Source: Melampsora larici-populina 98AG31 (taxonomy: Eukaryota; Basidiomycota; Pucciniomycetes; Pucciniales; Melampsoraceae). From it: a DNA stretch of 64,000 nucleotides. Each line of letters begins with the position of its first letter. The first letter of the stretch is position 1. The translations under genes and the position numbers were made by a program. Location of the stretch: assembly GCF_000204055.1 (NCBI RefSeq), contig NW_006768819.1, forward strand, positions 476,120 to 540,119, given 5' to 3'. Below the pieces are notes generated by a model. It saw nothing but the letters and a program-made list of their open reading frames with translations. It was not told where the DNA came from and searched no databases. Positions 12,431 to 24,250 of this stretch are shown one piece after another.

Positions 12431-13340
12431 TCAAGAGTCAGCGTCGGTGGAGCCAGTTTTTGGGGTAGCATCAGTAGGATTTGTTTTTGTCTCAGTAGAT
12501 CCTGATTTAGGTTTAGCACCAGTAGGGCTTTTGGAGGGTTTAGCATCAGTGGGGCTGGTTTTGGGGGTAGCATCAGTAGAGCTCGTTTTGGGCGTAGAAT
12601 CTTTCTTGGCTCCATCCGGCTGGGGTGCCGGCATACCCTTTTTCATGTCTGCTTGCATTTTTTCTTTTGCGGCCTTGAGCATAGTTTCCATTTCTTTGCA
12701 TGCATTAGGATCTGTAGTTGACGAAGCTGGCGCGTCCTTATTGCCCGATGAATCACGGCGGTTTATGCTACTAAAGAAGAGTTCATCAATTTGAAGAAGA
12801 GCATCTTGATTTTGTGGTAGGGCTTACCCAATATCAGTTCTTTGTGCCAGCTTCGATCGACGCGTAACGCCAGATGCCAATGGTTTTGGACTTGAGGAGC
12901 TACCAGAGGGTGGGGCCGGTCCTGTTTTGAGTGAAGGAAGACCACCATTCTTGGTCATGGTTTCGAATTCCTTCATTCGCTTCACAATTATAGCGCATAA
13001 CTTGGGGTCCTTGACAGTCGTGAGTTGTGGTGGATGATGAGAATCACCGTTTAATTTTGCCTGTCCATCGGTAGATGTTGCCGCGCCATTAAGTGGGGCA
13101 GCGTCGGCTCGGGCTATCAAGCTACTTGTTTAAGGTGGCGAGAAAGACAAACAGAAACATTTCATTAAAGGGTTACTCGGGAGTTCTTCCGCTATCGGCT
13201 TGTGCTTGGGGGCTCAATGCAAAGACCGCTCACGATGATGGGACTTGAACTTCTCCCCGAGATTTCAAAGCTTCTTGTCCTTGGGATAGAGCCAAACAGA
13301 CGCCTAAAAGCACGAAGTTGACGGTGATGAAGAAACGCAT
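12431..13340 (-). CDS. Predicted secreted protein with Thr/Lys/Pro repeat tail, paralogue 2
   Basis: This is the paralogue of the gene at 3999-4785, in the same orientation. The start at 13340 gives signal peptide MRFFITVNFVLLGVCLALSQ. Proposed exons are 13340-13234, 13121-12828 and 12770-12431, with introns of 112 and 57 bp, giving 246 residues. The second intron sits exactly where paralogue 1 has its only intron. The first (GTGAGC...AAGTAG) is absent from paralogue 1 and rests on frame continuity alone, so it could be a decayed segment. The core motifs KDPKLCAIIVKRMKEFE and DPNACKEMETML are kept, as is one cysteine in each block. The repeat tail has a different unit order and length (SPTDAKPSKSPTGAKP). 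It is probably secreted; function unknown. Confidence 0.72.
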
Positions 13341-13596
13341 GTTGATTGTATTTGTAAGGTCGGGTAGACTTGGGTGAGTAATTGAGAATCGAAGCTTTTG
13401 AATAAGAAAGAACAAGTGATGGCAAGATCACCAAGGGAAAAAAGTAGAAAGGTGAAGACGACAAAAGACCAGATGGCTGAATCGATCTATGCCGAATAGG
13501 ATCTTTGCGGAAACAGGCGATATTTGTATACAAAGATGAATCGAACGATTTAGGTTGATGGAAGCTTTAACTTTTCACAAATCTAAGCATACTTGA

Positions 13597-13604
13597 CCTT
13601 TATA
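13597..13604 (-). promoter_or_regulatory. TATA box of secreted paralogue 2
   Basis: The minus strand reads TATAAAGGTCA, 257 bp upstream of the start codon, matching the motif in front of paralogue 1. Confidence 0.5.
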
Positions 13605-13619
13605 CGTGTGCAGTCTTCT

Positions 13620-14461
13620 CACTTCACCTCAAATGTCATTTCAGTTGGTCTTGCGTCACGCCCAACATTCAATCAAACCGTGGCTAGGCAGGGTCATATG
13701 AACAGGGTAAAGTTGCTCGATGAGGGATGGAATTCAACCTTTTGGGAAAACTATCGGAATGACAACCGCATAGTGGGTTTTCGGATCCTATCCTTCGCGG
13801 CGGACATTCAGGGAGGAATAAGTCCCGACGCGACCTTACGCAGTCAAGCTTGAGGGAGGAGATGGACATCACAATCAAACCCCTTCAGTTTTTCCGTAGT
13901 TTTGGTATGACATACAATGCCAAGCTGACGTTGTCTCTTGAGGCTTCGAAGATGTGTCAGGGAACACAGTCAGCTTTGAGAAGGAAGACTTCACGTATAT
14001 CTCGATAGGCGGTACTATGATGCTTAATTGGGAGCGCTCGTCAATTGACAGTGGCGCGGCACCATGCTCCAGGAGGGATGCATGTTATCTCAGTGGGACC
14101 GCGGGTCCAGCTGGCATCAGACCTATCGACTTTTCTTCGCGAACTGATCAAAATGTCATGTCACAGCTTAATTGTGAAAGGCCAGATCATCAAATTTATC
14201 GAGTCTCAGAGATTTTATCATCCGACTCAAAAGTTACTCTGCCCACATGTGCTCAAATCAAAATACACATAATATTTATATTGAGATAAATAAGCAGGCA
14301 AATGTATTAACCAGCCTACATAAGATTTACCAGCCTATATAAGATGGGTATAACTCGACACGAAAACGTCCATATCACTACAAATCAAAGATACTTATGT
14401 TCTGAAAGAATGCACTATCGTGGTTCAATAGAAGACAAGCATGTTACAAATGATAGAAAGA
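13620..14461. other. Duplicated flank (to about 14055), then 3' side of UTP14
   Basis: Bases to about 14055 are the diverged copy of 5040-5435. The rest is AT-rich intergenic DNA ending at the UTP14 stop codon. Confidence 0.55.
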
Positions 14462-17400
14462 CTACACAGGGTTTTGAACTGGTTCGATAATTTGACCAGG
14501 GTATGACAAGACCTGAGGACGAACAAGATGACGATGTTGGAGATTAGTATTAAATTCAGGTCCAAGAGATTGTCTTAAACTATGTTCATGTTGAGATTTA
14601 GATGTAAATGGAAATGGTAAAGTCTTGGTTTGATATTTTGTAACCTTCTTCAAATGTTTCTTTTGAGAGATGATTACATTTGATAATTTTGCATCTGATC
14701 TTGATTCGGGATCTATACCTGGAATCTTCTTGATAAACTTTTTAGAATGTTTTGACTTTCGTGCTCCTTTTCCTACCCAATCACCCTATTTGAAAAAATA
14801 GAACAAAAGTTTATAAGATGTAAGTTTTTACAAAAGTGAGACCAACACAGAGGAGACATCGGATGACAAAAGACAATCGTACTTACCCAACCTGGGATAG
14901 TGACATCAACCTGCTGAGGTGCGTCCGACTCGACTTCTTTTCGTTTTTCCTCTTCGAATTGAGCTACTACGCCATCGTCTGCAAAGGCTTCACTGACCAG
15001 CTCCCGTTGTTGAAACACAGTACGACCTACACCATCCACCGTATCACGTCGAATGATCGCATCACCTTCCTTTCCCGGTTTCCCTTCATTCTCCATCGCT
15101 CCCAACGCGCTCGGTCCCGCAATGGATCGGGGGACCATAAATGATTCAAGATCGATAGCAATCTCAGCCTCGTTTTGGGCGTTTAGTACTTCGGTTTTGT
15201 TTTTACGTTTTTGCTTCAAAGCCTTCAGCTTAGCTTTCTCAGCAACGATCGTGGCCGAATCTTTGCCATGCTTCGGATTTAGAGTTTTGATATGTGAAGT
15301 AGTCCCCCCAGTTGCGTCGTCAAGTGATAGCCATGGATTGGATTCTTCTGAAGTGACATGCAAAGGTTTTGGAGTTTTAGAAGTCGGAACTGCACGTTGA
15401 GAGGCAGTGTTCACAGGCGTCTTGGTGGCTGTGGTCGATCCTGAAGCACGAGCATGTTGCTTGTTTGATGAAGTTGCACGTGATTGATTTGGCTGAGGTG
15501 AAGCATTTGAGCCTTCGGCGGTTTCCTGCTGTGCGATGACGGTTTGTTGCTGCACCATAGAAGACTGTTTGAAAAGCAAGGTGGTGAGTCGCCAGAAAGA
15601 CTCAGAGATCGGTCACACAATTATTCAAGTACTCACACTACCAGGAGTGAAGACTAATCTACCAGGATTACCCTGTACTTTCATTCCACTCTGCTCATCA
15701 TCCGAAGCATCGTCCTCTGCATTGATCAACGCTTTACGCAATTGTGCCTCAGCTTCATTAGCCTCCCTTTCCTTCCTTGCCATAGCAGTTTGCATAAACT
15801 TCATTCCTATCAACCCTTTTGCTGGGGCCTCAGATTTTGCTGAGTCTAATGCTGAGAGTTCATTCAATGCCCGTTTCTTGATCGTATCCACGTCCATATC
15901 TGAATCATAATCTGAATCATCATCAGATCCGTCTGACTCGCGATCTCCTTCGCCTTGACCCGCAATCTTTTTTGTCAAGAGTTCCTCCCGTCTGATTCTT
16001 TCCCGAGTTGCATGATTAGCGTCATTACCGAGTCCTTTGAGTCCCGCGACCTTCTTGGCCCATTTTCCTTGACTTGAATGCTTTAATGAAACCCTTTCCT
16101 TCGCTCGTTGAAGTTCCATCTTTTCTCTCTCTGCCTTCACACGCTCACCACCATCGATATCGTCTAGCTCTTGTAAAAAGTCCATGTCCAGCTCACCCCC
16201 TTGCTCTGCAATACTCTGACGGGTCTTCTCTCGTTTGTGAATTCTTCGAAAGGCTTTACTTTTGATCTTGGCGACACGCTTTGACTTTCGTTCAGCTCGA
16301 AACATCAACTCTCGTGCCATTTTCAATTCAGCCGCACGTTCTTTGATTTGTTCAGCTGTCAAACCCTTGGCTTGCAAGAGATCGTCTTCTTCTTCCTTCA
16401 GCTTTTTAGATGACATTTTACCGGCAGAGAGCATCCCAAGAACTTCAGTTTCTAGAGAATTGGTTGGTTTGAAATGCATATTCCAACGATTCACATCGAG
16501 TTCTTTGGTCTTGGGTGCACTGGCCGAAGGCACTACAAATCGGTTCTTGCCATCCGTGTGCTTCCCGGATAAACCACGAGCGGCCATGATAGTTTCGTTC
16601 CATTTATCCATTTCGACTTTTGTTAAATCGTAGGCCGCTTCACGTTCTATCTTCTGTTGAAGGCGGGGTTCGAGGGGGGCCGAAAGTGGTGCTGATTTGT
16701 CACTTTTCTTAGTCAAGTATCTCAATGATTTCTTCAAATTAGTCACATCGTGACTGGCTGGTAAGATAGATATCAAGGACGCAAGATCAACTTTTTTAGT
16801 ATCATCATCATCAATCCCAGTAAAGACTTCGTTCTCGTCCCTCGCCTCTGTTCGAGCTGGTAAAATCCTACGGCGTTTGTTTTGAGAGGCTGACAGAGCT
16901 TGATCCTCGGGGTCGATATGATCTTCCTTACGTTTAGAAGCCGAGGATTTCATAGTGTCAATCATGTTAGCCAATGCGTCTAACTTGGAGTCATCCTCTA
17001 TGCCTGCAAATTCCTCTAGATCATCGAACTCCGCTAGGTCGATTTCGAGATCATCTGCTCGACTTTCGTCTTGTGAGTCGAGTTGAGAGGATCCAGATCC
17101 AGAGGAGCGGTCACCCTCTTCATCCGAATCATTATCACTTTCAGCCCCAATGTCAAGCATTTCGGATGCGTCGATGAAGTCTGGTCCGTCCTCGTCTTCT
17201 TCCTCTAGTTCTTCTTCGTCCGAGTGATCGTTCAGAGTTGAGACGTCTTCTGAGAGTGCGAATCGGACCGAAGGCTTCTTCTGTATAGTATACGAAGAAC
17301 ACAATAAGTAAAGATTACTTCTGGCAAGAAAAATGAACTCTTGATCAGATTTGAGAAGTTACATGCCTTTTTCTTATTCTTTGAGAGAACAGATTTCTTT

Positions 17401-17795
17401 ATTTCCATGATATCATCTCCATCCCCCATCGCTTCATCAGACTCAATTTCTTCATCATCTTCACTATCTACAACCCCAAATCCATCTTCATTATCCTTCA
17501 AAAGATCACTCATTCTATCATCCTCATCCTCCTCATCATCATCATCATCATCCCCTAAAGTTGGTCTCTTTGAATTTGAACCTGTTAAACGATCATCATC
17601 CACTTGATTTCCTCGCATTCTTCCACCTTTTGATCGAGTATGGGTTTGATAATCATAAAGAACGTCATTTTCAATCTCATCTTGATCTTTGGTTGTTTTT
17701 GTTTTTGGCTCTGAAACTGGTCGATCATCATGAAGATGTGAATACTTGGGTTTGTTGGTAGAGCCTTGTCTACCTCGTCTGGCGCTTCTGACCAT
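14462..17795 (-). CDS. UTP14: U3 snoRNP-associated protein Utp14, small-subunit processome
   Basis: Utp14 is a nucleolar component of the SSU processome that recruits and activates the DEAH helicase Dhr1 during 18S rRNA maturation. Four exons: 17795-17367, 17280-15637, 15564-14887 and 14785-14462, all phase 0, giving 1024 residues. Start MVRSARRGRQG is followed by long Asp/Glu/Ser-rich stretches. The conserved middle has WNETIMAARG, the KIKSKAFRRIHKRE core, LKHSSQGKWAKK, GLIGMKFMQTAMARK and NPWL. The C-terminal part has FQQRELVSEAFADD, DVTIPGW and LPFPFTSKSQHEHSLRQSLG. The first intron (17366-17281) appears to use a GC donor (AAG|GCATGT) with acceptor TACAG. The nearby GTAACT donor would join to an immediate stop. 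Introns 2-4 are GT-AG, 72 and 101 bp for the last two. No neighbouring gene is functionally linked. Confidence 0.95.
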
Positions 17796-19434
17796 AGCTT
17801 GAATGGTCAAAGAGAGATAATCGAGTATTACGCTTTTCGAGAGAGATGTGTTGGTTTGAAAAATACGGTCACACCTGTCACACCAAAAAAATGTGGGCTG
17901 GGTTTGAATTCTGATGGGTTCTGTTATTAGCATACTGTATCTGACCTTAGAGAGCCTTATATCCGAAGGGCTGTATGTATGTGTATACATAACGATGCAT
18001 GTAACAAATCAACTCATCTCAGAGACTCAAGACTCCAAAGATGCATCTTTTTTTTATGCATCTCTTCATATGAAGCGACTGACGATTGACATTTTCCTCT
18101 AAAAGATAACCAAAGCTGCGGCCTCTCTCGCAGGCTCGCTCGCCGAGAAGGACTTTGTTAGGTTAGGTGTCCTCGATGGCACGTCACCACACAAAACTCT
18201 TGCATCTTTTTCCTAGAGGAGTGCTTCCACAAAATTGATTACTATTAGAGTTTGTTCTGCAACATGAATATTTGGAGTTTTATCAAAGCCTTCTATTGTT
18301 CAAGGTATCCAGCATATTTATAAAGTGACCTGAGGTATCTTTATAAGCTTGTACTCGTTATAAGTTTCTTGACCAAGAACGCCTGGCGTTCTGAAACAGG
18401 ATAGGTCAGATTAGGTCAAATGTATATTACATACGGCCTGCCCAAACGTTGGTTGAAGCAAATTATAACCTATAGAATCTATGGAGGAGGTCAGCAAACG
18501 AAAAGGTTACTATCAGTTGACCTATGGCAAAGTATGAGCAAATGTATCTTTGCACAATGGAACACTTCTTATTTTTGTCATACTTTTAACCAATAATAAT
18601 GCATAGCTCAATACCTGACATTTTCAAAGAGAAGATTGAATAAATAGAGTAAGTAAGCAGACCAAACTTGTCTATGATAATGAACAGGGCCTTTTAAGGA
18701 TTTCTCCTCAAGTCAATACACCAAACCAAATCAGTTGTTTATATAAACACTCCTGGTCGACGGGGATGATAAGCTTGGTTTCCGCTCCTCTGGCTGTAGG
18801 TCTTCACAGGCTGGGGATTTGGGAGCCTCCGGGTCTCTTCTACTCCAAAGCTCGCCAATGTGATTGACCCAATCACATTGACGATGACGTACTTACTAGC
18901 ATGGTTTATGAAAACAAAGTCTCAATCATATCGGTCATTGATATATATATATCATGTTCTTCANNNNNNNNNNNNNNNNNNNNNNNNNNNNNNNNNNNNN
19001 NNNNNNNNNNNNNNNNNNNNNNNNNNNNNNNNNNNNNNNNNNNNNNNNNNNNNNNNNNNNNNNNNNNNNNNNNNNNNNNNNNNNNNNNNNNNGGTGCATA
19101 CTTTCATAAAGAGGAGGAAAGAAAATTGATAACCATATAGAAGCATTGATGATCCAATTGGTTATAACTCTTTGAGTTTGATTATCATCTCTAACTATAA
19201 ATTTAATTAAATAAACACAACTTACACCTGTGAGTATCAGGTTGTCAGCTTATGCTAAGCTTTACAATGATCAAAGCGGCAAGAGCTCATAACTGCTTGA
19301 GTTTAATAGAGAAAAGAGACCAACGGTAAACAGCGTATTGAATCTTTTAAATAAGAAAATCTAACAGTGATGTCAATGTCATAACCATCTTGACACAAGT
19401 CTATGATGTGTAGAAGAAAAGAAAGGAATATTAA
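17796..19434. other. Intergenic, upstream of UTP14, contains assembly gap
   Basis: No gene was recognised. A stretch at 18856-18883 around CAATGTGATTGACC...CAATCACATTG is a short palindrome. The N run is annotated separately. Confidence 0.5.
18964..19092. other. Assembly gap (run of N)
   Basis: 129 consecutive N. Any open frame crossing it is artefactual. Confidence 1.
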
Positions 19435-20278
19435 TAGGATCCCACTATTTCTCGCCCCCCCAAGAGATACCCGTAGCCCGCACTTTTTGGGGCATTACCC
19501 GAGGGGCCCGACAGAACCCGAGCACTTATGGCAGTAGCCGGACCTCGGGGGGCTCCTGTCTTGGGCGTCATCCCACGATGATGCCCTCACTCACTCAATG
19601 ATGCCCTCTTTTGGATCATATTTGATCGTTTTAGCGCCCCTTTGGGACAATCACGGGCAGAAAAAGAACATGAAGAAGGGCTAGCCCAACCACCATGACC
19701 TATCTCCTTTCTCTTTGCCTCCCGTTCCCTTTGCTCTCATCCCCTTTTGTTTCTTACTTTAATTTCTCCACTCCGCCTTGTCTTCTTCCGCTTTGAAACC
19801 TCCCTGTAATCACCCCCCCACTAATACGATTTACGGATAGTATCAATTTACTCTCAGATACTCTTGTGACCAGCCAAATACCTAAATGGATTTCACATCA
19901 TCAGAATCAGATGGATATGTGGGTCAATCGGGACAAGATCAGAGAGCTGTAGTGTTTTTTGTCTTTTGCTTTGTTTCTTGTTCAACGACTATGTTGTTTT
20001 ATCTCTCCTCTCGTGTATGGTGTATGCTATGCTATCCACTTATGCCACCAATAAATAAATGCATAAATATGCCCATTCAAAATTGTCACACACAAAAAAA
20101 TAAAAAAAAGGAAAAATTGATCTGATAGTCAGAGAGTGAGAAGTTAAAAAAGTTTGAGATAGCGCCCTTGTCGTAGCCCTTTTTCGGAAATAGGGGCTAC
20201 AAATCCTTCGACGCCCCCCGGGTTTACCCGAGGGGGGCGCCGGATATCGGATAGGGGGCTAGAAATAGCGGTGTCCTA
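19435..20278. mobile_element. Non-autonomous TIR element with GC-rich ends
   Basis: The ends are imperfect inverted repeats: TAGGATCCCACTATTTCTCG on the left and, reversed, TAGGACACCGCTATTTCTAG on the right, each followed by C-runs. They are flanked by TTAA (19431-19434 and 20279-20282). Because TATTAATA is itself palindromic, the true duplication could be TTAA or TA, so a piggyBac or mariner relation cannot be settled. Both ends carry GC-rich ACCCGAGGGG-type words, in contrast to the AT-rich surroundings. There is no transposase. Confidence 0.65.
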
Positions 20279-20971
20279 TTAATAAGCCAAACATCACTAT
20301 CACCATTCAGGAGCGTCCTGCAATGCGTTGAATATCTCTTGATCACAATCTTGAGGGGTTGAGGATGTTTCTAATTTTGTAAAAAAGAGAAATGACCATT
20401 GCAAATTATTGTTGGGACTGTTTTTTTTGCCTGTCCATTTTTTCTGCCAACATGAAAATGTGGGGACCAAGATCAGAACAGGTTTCTCATCCTGAGACGT
20501 AGGATTGCACCACTCACGCAGGGGATTGGACAGTTGACATCACATACATTGCTGAGGAAATTTCCAAATGAATATTCAGCTTCTTCCCCAGGTGCACTGT
20601 GTTCAGACAGATCAGTCAGAATGTCCAGGTTTCTGTTAGTTGACGGAGATAATGACCAGAGGCACTCATTGGCTAGACACCTACCCCTTAAGTGCCTGTG
20701 CTTTCTTTGACTGGCCTTTGACGGTCCTTGTCATGACCTGTTGAAACCAAGCCTTTCAGCTTACAGTGGATCATATCAATTGACCTGATTAGATGACATC
20801 AAACTTACAGCACAGCTCTTGAACTTGACACACGCTACACTTTTTTGGCCCGCGTGTCTGGCAGCGCTGTGTTATCCACCCATTTGAAATCAAAGTCAAT
20901 TAGAGTATCAGCGCTGGGTGCAGAGGCCGGATTTGATACAAACAACTTAAGGTATTTTGTTGTTTCTCTTC

Positions 20972-21259
20972 ACCTAAAAAGGATCACGATCAGACAGAGT
21001 CTTACTGAGGGAAGACTTTGGATGATCTGAAGAAAACAACAATACCTAAAAAGGATCACGATCAGACAGAGTCTTACTGAGGGAAGACTTTGGATGATCT
21101 GAAGAAAACAACAATACCTAAAAAGGATCACAATCAGACAGAGTCTTACTGAGGGAAGACTTTGGATGATCTGAAGAAAACAACAATACCTAAAAAGGAT
21201 CACAATCAGACAGAGTCTTACTGAGGGAAGACTTTGGATGATCTGAAGAAAACAACAAT
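20972..21259. repeat. Four tandem copies of a 72-bp minisatellite unit
   Basis: Units start at 20972, 21044, 21116 and 21188 (ACCTAAAAAGGATCAC...), nearly identical, with a C/T change (CACGATC versus CACAATC) between copies 1-2 and 3-4. Since 72 is divisible by 3, an artefactual repetitive open frame runs through on the minus strand. Confidence 0.95.
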
Positions 21260-21341
21260 CTATGGAAAAGATTGTGACACAACGAAAAGGTTTTGAGTTT
21301 GATTATCATATGAGAACACAATAAGCTAAGAAGAAACTAAC

Positions 21342-21457
21342 ACCTAAAAAGGATCACGATCAGACAGAGTCTTACTGAGGGAAGACTTTGGATGATCTGA
21401 AGAAAACAACAATCTATGGAAAAGATTGTGACACAACAAAAAGGTTTTGAGTTTGAT
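21342..21457. repeat. Displaced fifth copy of the 72-bp unit with flank
   Basis: About 116 bp matching 21188-21303, including the 72-bp unit plus CTATGGAAAAGATTGTGAC and GGTTTTGAGTTTGAT. This shows that a larger segment was duplicated after the array formed. Confidence 0.85.
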
Positions 21458-21655
21458 AGGGAAAAAGAACAACATGGCTAGAGGGTTGTACTATATGAAT
21501 GAACCTATCGGACTCAATAACACGTCACATAGTGAGAAGAGAAATGTAGCATTATGCGCATCTTAACCAAACCACGTCTCTAAGTGTAATGCGCCTGAAT
21601 GATCACTTTGTGATCCTGATTGATACCACAAGCATGTTATTTGTGACATGACACA

Positions 21656-22140
21656 TTACATTGATGATAAAAAATAGTGATAAACTAACGCTTGACAGTC
21701 TTTGGTGTTTGCTGTCATCTTCCCGCCGCCTTTAGCTTGGCATGTCGCAGTGTTTGCACCGCTTGATCCACCTTTACCCTTTGGTGCCTTCTTTTTGGCC
21801 CTTTTATCCTTTTTATGACCCTTCTTATGACCCTTTGACTTATCCTTTGCATTATCCATTGTATTATCCTTTTTGCCCTTTGTATCCCCCTTGTCACATT
21901 TATTGTTTGTTTTAGATGATTTAGGTGGTTTCTTGAATGTATCTTTACAACCACCTGTATCTTTTTTGTTGGATTTATCGTTTTTAGCATTACCTTTAGA
22001 TGATTTATCCTGACCTTTAGGTGGTTTTTTGGGTTTCTCGTTTTTTTGCCTTTGCAATAAATTATTGAACGGGTCATCTAATTCGTTATTGGACAGGTCA
22101 TCTGATTTTTTATCCGACGGATCATCCTGACCACTATATG
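21656..22140 (-). CDS. Lys-rich hypothetical protein, probably an internal or 3' exon of a spliced gene
   Basis: The frame is open from about 22135 to 21656 without an obvious start codon. It opens SGQDDPSDKKSDDLSNNELD, becomes a Lys/Gly/Ser/Asp-rich segment (KKGHKKDKRAKKK) and ends TCQAKGGGKMTANTKDCQAL. A plausible acceptor (CATATAG) precedes the Asp-rich start, and a plausible donor (GTTAGT) lies just after DCQA. The real gene may therefore have exons on both sides that I could not place. The composition suggests a disordered basic protein; the terminal cysteine-containing motif resembles small secreted proteins, but no signal peptide was found. No family recognised. Confidence 0.35.
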
Positions 22141-22408
22141 AAGATCATCTTCTCTGGCTGCTGCTGCTGCTGAAGTCCTGGCTCTCTGGATGAACCCAAC
22201 GCGCTTGAAGGCGCCCACTTGTCTTAGTTTCTCCGACCTGGAAGAAGAGATGAGAGAGGATGGGTAAAAACAAGATAAACTTCATCATGAGATAGAAAAA
22301 ATCCAAGTCGCGAGAATTATCTTGTACGATTGGTAGTGAGCACCAAAAGTTGATTCAAGTCGAGTGAAATAGTCAATCAATGAAGGCTGATGGGAGGGAA
22401 TATGAACA

Positions 22409-22791
22409 TCACCCCAGCGGTGGTGAGACTTTAAATTATCAGCAAGAACGACCTCATTCAAGATAGCGGTTAACCAATCTGTAAGTTGTTGGGAAATTGA
22501 ACACCCGCAATCAATTCATTTCACTTCACTGGAAACGCTGTCCGCAAAGCCGCAAAATCGTTCGCGACTTGCATTCCGGATATCACATTCACAGGAAACT
22601 CTTGCGACAGCGAGAGTTCAAGGAGTACAAGAGGTCATACCCGCGACCTCTGTGATTTCAAGACCAGGGGTGACCTACGTGATGATAGCCAGGAGCGGCA
22701 ACCAAATATCAAGGTTGCTGGGCAATCGATTGTCCGCAATGAATCCATCTCACCCTACTGGAAACACTTTCCGAACAGCTGAAAAATCACA
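22409..22791. repeat. Tandem duplication, unit 1 (383 bp)
   Basis: It begins ATCACCCCAGCGGTGGTGAG and repeats at 22792 with about 90% identity by eye. Both contain GCAATCAATTCATTTCACTTC. No gene was recognised within it. Confidence 0.85.
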
Positions 22792-23630
22792 TCACCACAG
22801 CGGTGGTGAGACTTTAAATTATCAGCAAGAATGACCTCATTCATGATAGCGGTTAACCAATCTGTGGGTTGTTGGGAAATTGAACACCCGCAATCAATTC
22901 ATTTCACTTCACTGGAAACGCTGTCCGCAAAGCCGCAAAATCATTCGCGACTTAAATTCCGGATATCACATTCACAGGAAATTCTTGCGAAAGTGAGGGT
23001 TAAAGGAGTACAAGAGGTCATACCCGCGACCTCTGTGGTTTCAAGACCAGGGGTGACCTACGTGATAATAGCCAGCAGCGGCAACCAAATATTAAGGTTG
23101 TTGGGCAATCGATCATCCGCAATTAACACCGCAGGAATTAATTAGTTTGAACCCCGATTGAACCAAATTTTGGTGTCCGGGTTCAAAATTTCCTCAAATC
23201 ATGAATTTCGTTCACAATTTGTTTGCAATATGTTTGCCAATTTCCCTCAAGCGGTACTCTGCTCACCCCGTGTAGGTACAGCTACATCATACAACAACAA
23301 CACCTTTCAACAACAGTCACCACAGATTCACCAATGTGCAGAGCATCCAGACTGAGGATGCATGACAAAGGAAAGATGGCACAATGGTCGGAAATGGGGT
23401 GCTTGTTGTATGTTGTAGCTGTACATACATACGCGGGGTCAACAGAGTACCGCTTGAGGGTAATTGGCAAACCTATTGCAAACAAAATGTGAACGAAATT
23501 CATGATTCGAGGAAATTTCAAACCTGGACACCAAAATTTGGTTCAATCGGGTTTTGAACTAATTAATTCCCGTGGTGTAATCCATCTCACTTCACTGGGA
23601 ACATTTTCCGAACAGCTGAAAAATCGTTGC
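22792..23630. repeat. Tandem duplication, unit 2, interrupted by a MITE
   Basis: Same sequence as unit 1 up to 23126, resuming at 23578 with CCATCTCACTTCACTGG after the MITE. Confidence 0.8.
23127..23577. mobile_element. Foldback MITE, 451 bp, TAA target duplication (PIF/Harbinger-like)
   Basis: Inverted arms of roughly 150 bp start CACCGCAGGAATTAATTAG on the left and end CTAATTAATTCCCGTGGTG on the right. TAA flanks both ends (23124-23126 and 23578-23580). Unit 1 of the surrounding tandem repeat carries the uninterrupted site (CGCAATGAATCCATCTC), whose length agrees with a 3-bp duplication. No coding capacity. Confidence 0.8.
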
Positions 23631-24154
23631 AACCTAGCACATTCAATATTGAAGTGCTCTATTAACCTCCTTCGCGAGTTCGATCCTACACGACCTTGCA
23701 AGGACTACAAAGTGAAGTAACCCAAAGTATTCACAGTGCCCGTGGAGAAGGCCCTCAACGTCGGGGGCCCTATGATATCAAACTCCAATCTCATCAAAAT
23801 TACAACATCTGAATCCTCTACAGCAGCACGAGAGGTGAGAGTTGCTAAGATATAATACCTATCTTGCTGATCTTAGAATTCGACAATGAACTCGATCATT
23901 CTAGGCAGTATCTTTCATTGCTGCTCAATGAGAGATGTGGATCACTTCTCTTCAATCTCCGGTCAATTTGAGTACAACTAGTGTAAGAATAAGTTGATTT
24001 AATAATTTGATTGATGTCAGTCATGTTTGTAACAACAGATATACTCGGATACGAGAGATGTTGAAAGGTTTTGATACGTTGGTTTTGATTTGATCATTTG
24101 ATCAAGGAAATTTTTTTCTATCTGATCAAGTGATGCTATTGAAAAAAAAACCTT

Positions 24155-24250
24155 GAAATATCGTTCTGTACTTACGATAATATTGAAATGATCTTTCAGG
24201 AACTGGGTGAAACTTTTTGTAACATTGTCATCAAACCAAACCTACACCCT
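24155..24250 (-). repeat. Split direct repeat B2
   Basis: 96 bp identical by eye to 24799-24894 (plus strand starts GAAATATCGTTCTGTACTTA). It forms the 3' end of the element on the minus strand. Confidence 0.9.

Noticed and set aside
18860..19146. Open frames through the N run
   Set aside because: They exist only because Ns cannot encode stops.
20970..21203. Open frame with repeated MILFRYCCFLQII units
   Set aside because: Artefact of a 72-bp tandem repeat whose length is a multiple of three.
20972..21457. CRISPR array
   Set aside because: Contiguous tandem units without unique spacers, in a eukaryotic genome; it is a minisatellite.
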